DNA from: Dugong dugon
Taxonomy: Eukaryota; Chordata; Mammalia; Sirenia; Dugongidae
DNA length: 64,000 nt
Direction of reading: 5' to 3'
Assembly: GCA_030035585.1 (NCBI GenBank)
Contig: CM057476.1
Coordinates: 22,242,501-22,306,500 of the forward strand
Part shown: piece after piece, positions 60,431 to 64,000 of the stretch
How the letters are laid out: every line of letters starts with the position of its first letter
Position numbering within the stretch: position 1 is the stretch's first letter
The notes under the pieces: generated by a model
What the model was told of the DNA's origin: nothing
Database searches by the model: none
The model's input: only the letters and a program-made list of their open reading frames with translations
Translations under genes and position numbers: made by a program

Positions 60431-61260
60431 GCAGTGAATTGCTTTAATATGGCCCTTCTAGTCCTGGTCTTGTATCTCCCACAAAATGATTGGGTGTGCC
60501 TATGCAAATAAGGTACTTGTTGCCCACCAAGGACATTGGACAGTTGTGCTAATGCAAATAAGGTACATGAAATCCTTGTAGGGGATTGGTCAGTTTTGCC
60601 ATCCCGCTAGGCTTAAAGGGAGCCAATCCCAGAGGTTGGATGGGGACCTCACTACCATCAAGAAGAGCCAGGAGTGGAGCACATCCTTTGGATGCAGAGT
60701 CCCTGAGCTGAGAGCCACCTAGACCAAGGAGACAGAGAAAGAGCTGTAACACTGAAGACAGCATGAGACAGCAGTGACACTGGACCGGCAAGCTAGGCTT
60801 GCTGACCCATGGAGTAAGAGAGCTGAGTGCCTTTGTGCAGGATGCTTCCTGGTGGACTGGGGTGCCTCCAGGTACTTATCGATCGAGCTAAACAGCTTTG
60901 TAACACTTGCCCGAATAGGGCAGAGGCCAGGGTGACAGAGAGCTCAGGCTGAGAGCCGAGAGTCAAGGGCAGAGGGCCAAGGGCCAAGAGTGAGGGCCGA
61001 GGGCCAAGAGAAAGGCCTGCCTGCACACATGGCTGAGAAGAAGCTGTCCTGAGAACTGTATCCTAAGTCATTTCTGTTACTTCCAAGTTGATCCTGATCC
61101 TGAACTGTAACCTGTTACTTCCTAATAAACCTCATAACCACAAGTATGGTCTGTGAGTTGCGCTGAATGAATTATTGAACCCAGCCATTGCAATGAATTA
61201 TTGAACCCAGCAGAGAAGTAGAGAGTGCTGCAGGAGGGACAGCTGGTGTCAGGATTGGTA
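60430..61260 (+). mobile_element. Fossil endogenous retrovirus LTR
   Basis: LTR-like region with two octamer-type motifs ATGCAAAT 50 bp apart (60502-60509, 60552-60559), CCAAT-type boxes and a polyadenylation-type cctaataaacctc at about 61120. The boundaries are approximate. Family undetermined (ERV class I or ERVL). It is partial and old, and it leads directly into retroviral internal sequence. Confidence 0.55.
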
Positions 61261-61720
61261 AAAAGGTTAGAGATTGGAGGTATGTCTGACCTCCACCTCA
61301 TAGGAATGAGCCTTGGGCTGATGGTGATGGTGATTCTCTCGTCGTGAAGTTAGACGACATCTGACACCATGCCATTTTTACATTTCCCAAAAGCCTTTTG
61401 TAAACACAGCAGAGACCAACACTGAACCTCCACTATGGCCCTATTACCTGGGGACCAGGCTACCACCTGGTGGCAGGTTGATTACATTGACCTCTTCCAC
61501 TGTGGGCCAAGGTTTGCCCTCACTGGAATAGACACATATTCTAGATAAAGATTTGTTTTCCCTGCTCAAGAGAATGCCTTCTTCATTTCTGTAGCCTTCT
61601 GCGTGGCACTGCATCTGACCAAGGAGATCACTTCACAGCAGAGAAGTGCAGCAGTGGGCTTCTGCCCCTGAAATTAGCTGGCCTTACCACATACTCCATT
61701 CCTGGTACCAGTTTTAAAAT
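61261..61720 (+). mobile_element. Fossil retroviral internal piece (integrase-like)
   Basis: Contains a stretch with the integrase core style (WQVDYIDLFHCGPRF, TGIDTYS at about 61480-61550). Only a small part of pol remains next to the LTR. It is broken by several lesions and large losses. Confidence 0.55.
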
Positions 61721-61935
61721 ATTCCCTGCCCAGCCCATCTCATTCCTGGTTGGGGTAGTGTGTTCCACATCTCACACTTTCATTAACATCTTCATTTCTT
61801 CCTAGGTTCCCTGCAGCTTCAGGGGCTGAGGAGAGACAGGAGGAACTGTGGGTCTCCTGCACACAGCCCAGCCCAGAGCCAGGAAACCTTGGTTTCCAAG
61901 GAAGAAGCCACTTGGAATAACAGCATGTCTCCTGA

Positions 61936-62160
61936 ACAAAACCAAAACCAAACCCATTGCCATCAAGTCAATTCCGACTTATAGCGAGCCTATAGGAACC
62001 ATGTCTCATGAAACCCATTGCCGTCAAGTTGATCCCGACCCATAGTAACCTTATAGGACAGAGTAGAACTGCCCCATAGGGTTCTCAAGGAAGTGGATTC
62101 AAACTGCCAACCTTTCGGTTAGCAGCTGTAGCTCTTAACCACTGTGCCACCAGGGCTCCA
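61936..62160 (-). repeat. AfroSINE copies, one inserted beside a remnant of another
   Basis: A short tail remnant (cccattgccatcaagtcaat, 61950-61995) is followed by a fuller minus copy from about 62010 (cccattgccgtcaagttgat) to ccaccagggctcc at 62159. The phrase catgtctcatgaaa flanks the fuller copy on both sides, its target duplication. Confidence 0.8.
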
Positions 62161-62325
62161 TGTCTCATGAAAGGACCCCCGAAAGGGAAGTCAAGCCCAC
62201 AGATCCCAGCATGTTTCACTTCTGGGGCCAGGTGGGGAGCTGGTGGGGACAGGAACTGTCACTCTCTCACTGTATGTCTCTGGGCAAGCCACATCCCTTC
62301 TCGCATCCTGTGTCCCCAAAAATGT

Positions 62326-62405
62326 CAAATGGGAACTTGGACTCAATGATTTTGGAATGTCTCATGAAAGGACCTCCAAAATCACTGAGTCCAAGTTCCC
62401 ACTTG
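62326..62405. repeat. Inverted repeat, 31-bp arms and 18-bp loop
   Basis: Left arm 62326-62356 (starting caaatgggaacttggactc) and right arm 62375-62405 (ending gtccaagttcccacttg) are reverse complements with about 29 of 31 positions paired. The loop contains tgtctcatgaaagg, which also occurs at 62161. Confidence 0.85.
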
Positions 62406-63165
62406 GCCTGAGGTTCAGCAGTGCCCTGGTCTCCTCTACCAGCTCTTCCATCCCTTCTGGGGTCCTCAGCCCCCTCCTCTTCATATGCTCTCCTCCAAGG
62501 AGAGCCTCGTGGGCTCACTCATCTTCCTGCAGTAAATCTCGAGTCCTTTGCTGCCTCCCTTCCTGGGCTCACACTCTCTCCAGCAGCAGCTCCACTCTTC
62601 ACTGCTCCTCCACCTACACTCCCCACTACTCCCCCTCACACCTGGTCCCACCAGCACAAGGGCCTTGGCTGGGCTGGGCTGGGCTACATCATCCCACAGG
62701 AACATTCTCAAGCTCTTGTCTCTCCCAGGATAACCAAGGGTTGCCCAGCAGTAGGACAGACCGGTGTAACTCTGTGGATACCTGCCAAGTCTTCATGGGA
62801 GCTCCAAATCCCATTGAAAGGCTAGGGTATGGATATTTGTAGGGAAGGGGGCCTGTGTTCTAGGTGAGGGACAAGTGTAAGCACAGATCTGTGCTTGACT
62901 GGTGTGTGTATGCTGAGGTGGGGGCAGTGAGGATCCCCTGCCTGGGGTTGCAGAGAGGGCAAGTAGCAGGAACAGGGATAGGCAGACTGTGGAGCCAAGG
63001 ACTGGCTGATTACAGGGTATGTCCTTGCAACCCTGTCACTGGGCTGGACACTCACAGCATCTGTGAAGATTCTCCCTGGGCACCAAGGTGTATTTTGCGA
63101 TTTATGAAAAATGATTCCATACTTACAAAGGAAGGATATAAGGAGTACTCATGTAGCTTAAAAAG
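62406..63165. other. Intergenic spacer
   Basis: C/T-rich on the plus strand to about 62700, then unique-looking. A long plus-strand open frame here has no recognisable protein character. Confidence 0.4.
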
Positions 63166-63628
63166 CAGGGTTTCAAACCAGTTCTTCCCAGTTCAGTCAT
63201 GGCCAAGGACACAAAATCAGAATAGACACAAATTTCTTAAATTTGGGTGAACTGTGATAACCAGAATGGGAAAAATTATGGGTCGAAGCCCTGCTAGAAA
63301 CCTAAAATCCCTCTTAGAAAATGAGGGCAGTGTATGCACTGCATAGCAACCAAATCTCTTGCCCGTCGGGTTTTGAGCAAAGTTGCCAAGTTCCAAGACG
63401 GCGGCTGACCTGGCTGCTTTGAATGTGTTGCTCTCCACAGTCCTGCCAATAATCCAAACTCATCCATCAGGCTCTTGAAAGGGCTCACTACACCTGAGTC
63501 TTCCATTCTAGGGCCTCAACCTGTAATTTTTTCCGTTCTGGATTGCCCAAAATGTAAAAATTTGGGTCTGTTCCATTTTTTTGTTCGTTGGCCATGAGTG
63601 AACTGGTTTGAATCAGTTCGAAGCCCTG
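63166..63628. mobile_element. hAT-like non-autonomous element with 8-bp target duplication
   Basis: 463 bp between two copies of ttaaaaag (63158-63165 and 63629-63636). Inverted arms of about 125-130 bp start CAGGGTTTCAAACC and end GTTCGAAGCCCTG, with internal matches such as ccagttcagtcatggccaa / ttggccatgagtgaactgg. About 200 bp of unrelated sequence sits between the arms (63297-63503). The family was not recognised by name. Confidence 0.72.
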
Positions 63629-63636
63629 TTAAAAAG

Positions 63637-64000
63637 CAGAACATCCCCCAATGCCATTGGAGCCCTTGGGATGCCCCTCTCCAGTTACATCCTATTCAGC
63701 TAAACTGAACCTTGTCTTTCTCATTCTCTTGACTTCCTTTGGAGTTTTGTTACACATGCATGTATCCCTAAAGAATATATTCAGCCCTGCGTATTTTTGA
63801 ACTTAAACAGTATTATTTGGAGACTTGTTTTTTGTGCTCAACATTCTGTGAAAATCACCCATGTTGATACACATAACCAATTGATTGTCTTTTTTCTCTT
63901 GTACAGTATTCTACCCGTGAAGATACACAATTTAACCCCTGAGTTGTCTTTAGCCTTTTACTATTCAAACAGTGCTGCTCTGCACATGCCCAGGGCAGGG
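63637..64000 (-). repeat. Probable old LINE 3' remnant at the window edge
   Basis: Phrases such as aacattctgtgaaaatcaccc, cut here as aacattctgtgaaaatc, and tgtacagtattctaccc followed by aacagtgctgctctgcaca resemble worn L1 3' sequence in the minus orientation. The family is uncertain. Confidence 0.35.

Noticed and set aside
62243-62842. 199-codon plus-strand open frame, Ser/Pro/Leu-rich
   Set aside because: It spans an AfroSINE flank and a hairpin, overlaps other open frames in the same C/T-rich DNA and has no domain character.
1-64000. CRISPR arrays, operons, phage or bacterial features
   Set aside because: Introns, SINEs, LINEs and vertebrate orthologues make this a mammalian nuclear sequence; no spaced direct-repeat array is present.
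52381-64000. First exon of RNF215, the expected next gene
   Set aside because: No CpG island with a matching start was found before the window ends.

Overview
This window is mammalian nuclear DNA, almost certainly from an afrotherian (elephant or a close relative). Two intact host genes, both on the minus strand, match a block that in human lies on 22q12.2: SEC14L2 (29.0-52.1 kb) followed downstream by MTFP1 (22.5-25.8 kb). The repeat load points to Afrotheria: at least eleven copies of the tRNA-headed AfroSINE family, three RTE-type LINE copies that share its 3' tail, and lineage-style L1 and MaLR elements.

Layout. 1.3-8.2 kb and 16.2-21.9 kb each hold a minus-strand multi-exon gene with a zona pellucida (ZP) domain most like ZP3 (egg-coat glycoprotein). 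Each has a signal peptide, a 109-nt exon followed by a 92-nt exon in identical phases, a ZP3-type cysteine-rich exon and a hydrophobic C-terminal exon. Both carry in-frame TGA codons (one seen in the first, two in the second) and look like recently decayed tandem paralogues. 8.3-16.1 kb is repeat-rich spacer with an RTE fragment and a head-to-head composite L1. 22.5-25.8 kb is MTFP1 (four coding exons, 164 aa). 27.0-27.6 kb is an orphan CpG-rich promoter-like block. 29.0-52.1 kb is SEC14L2 (twelve coding exons, 403 aa, every splice site and phase consistent). Its large intron 11 carries a near full-length RTE nested in an older L1, and a solo MaLR LTR. 52.2-64 kb is upstream intergenic DNA with an RTE fragment, a fossil retroviral LTR plus integrase piece, a perfect-arm hairpin and a non-autonomous hAT-like element.

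Gene logic. SEC14L2 is a cytosolic lipid-transfer protein and MTFP1 an inner-mitochondrial-membrane fission factor; they are neighbours, not a pathway. The most unusual content is the pair of ZP3-like relics beside MTFP1, together with a set of hAT-like miniature elements with clean 8-bp target duplications, a tRNA-Gly SINE built from RTE ends, and two AfroSINEs sharing a non-SINE 78-bp tail. All exon models come from reading splice consensus and homology by eye. The 5' ZP exon(s) of the first relic were not located.
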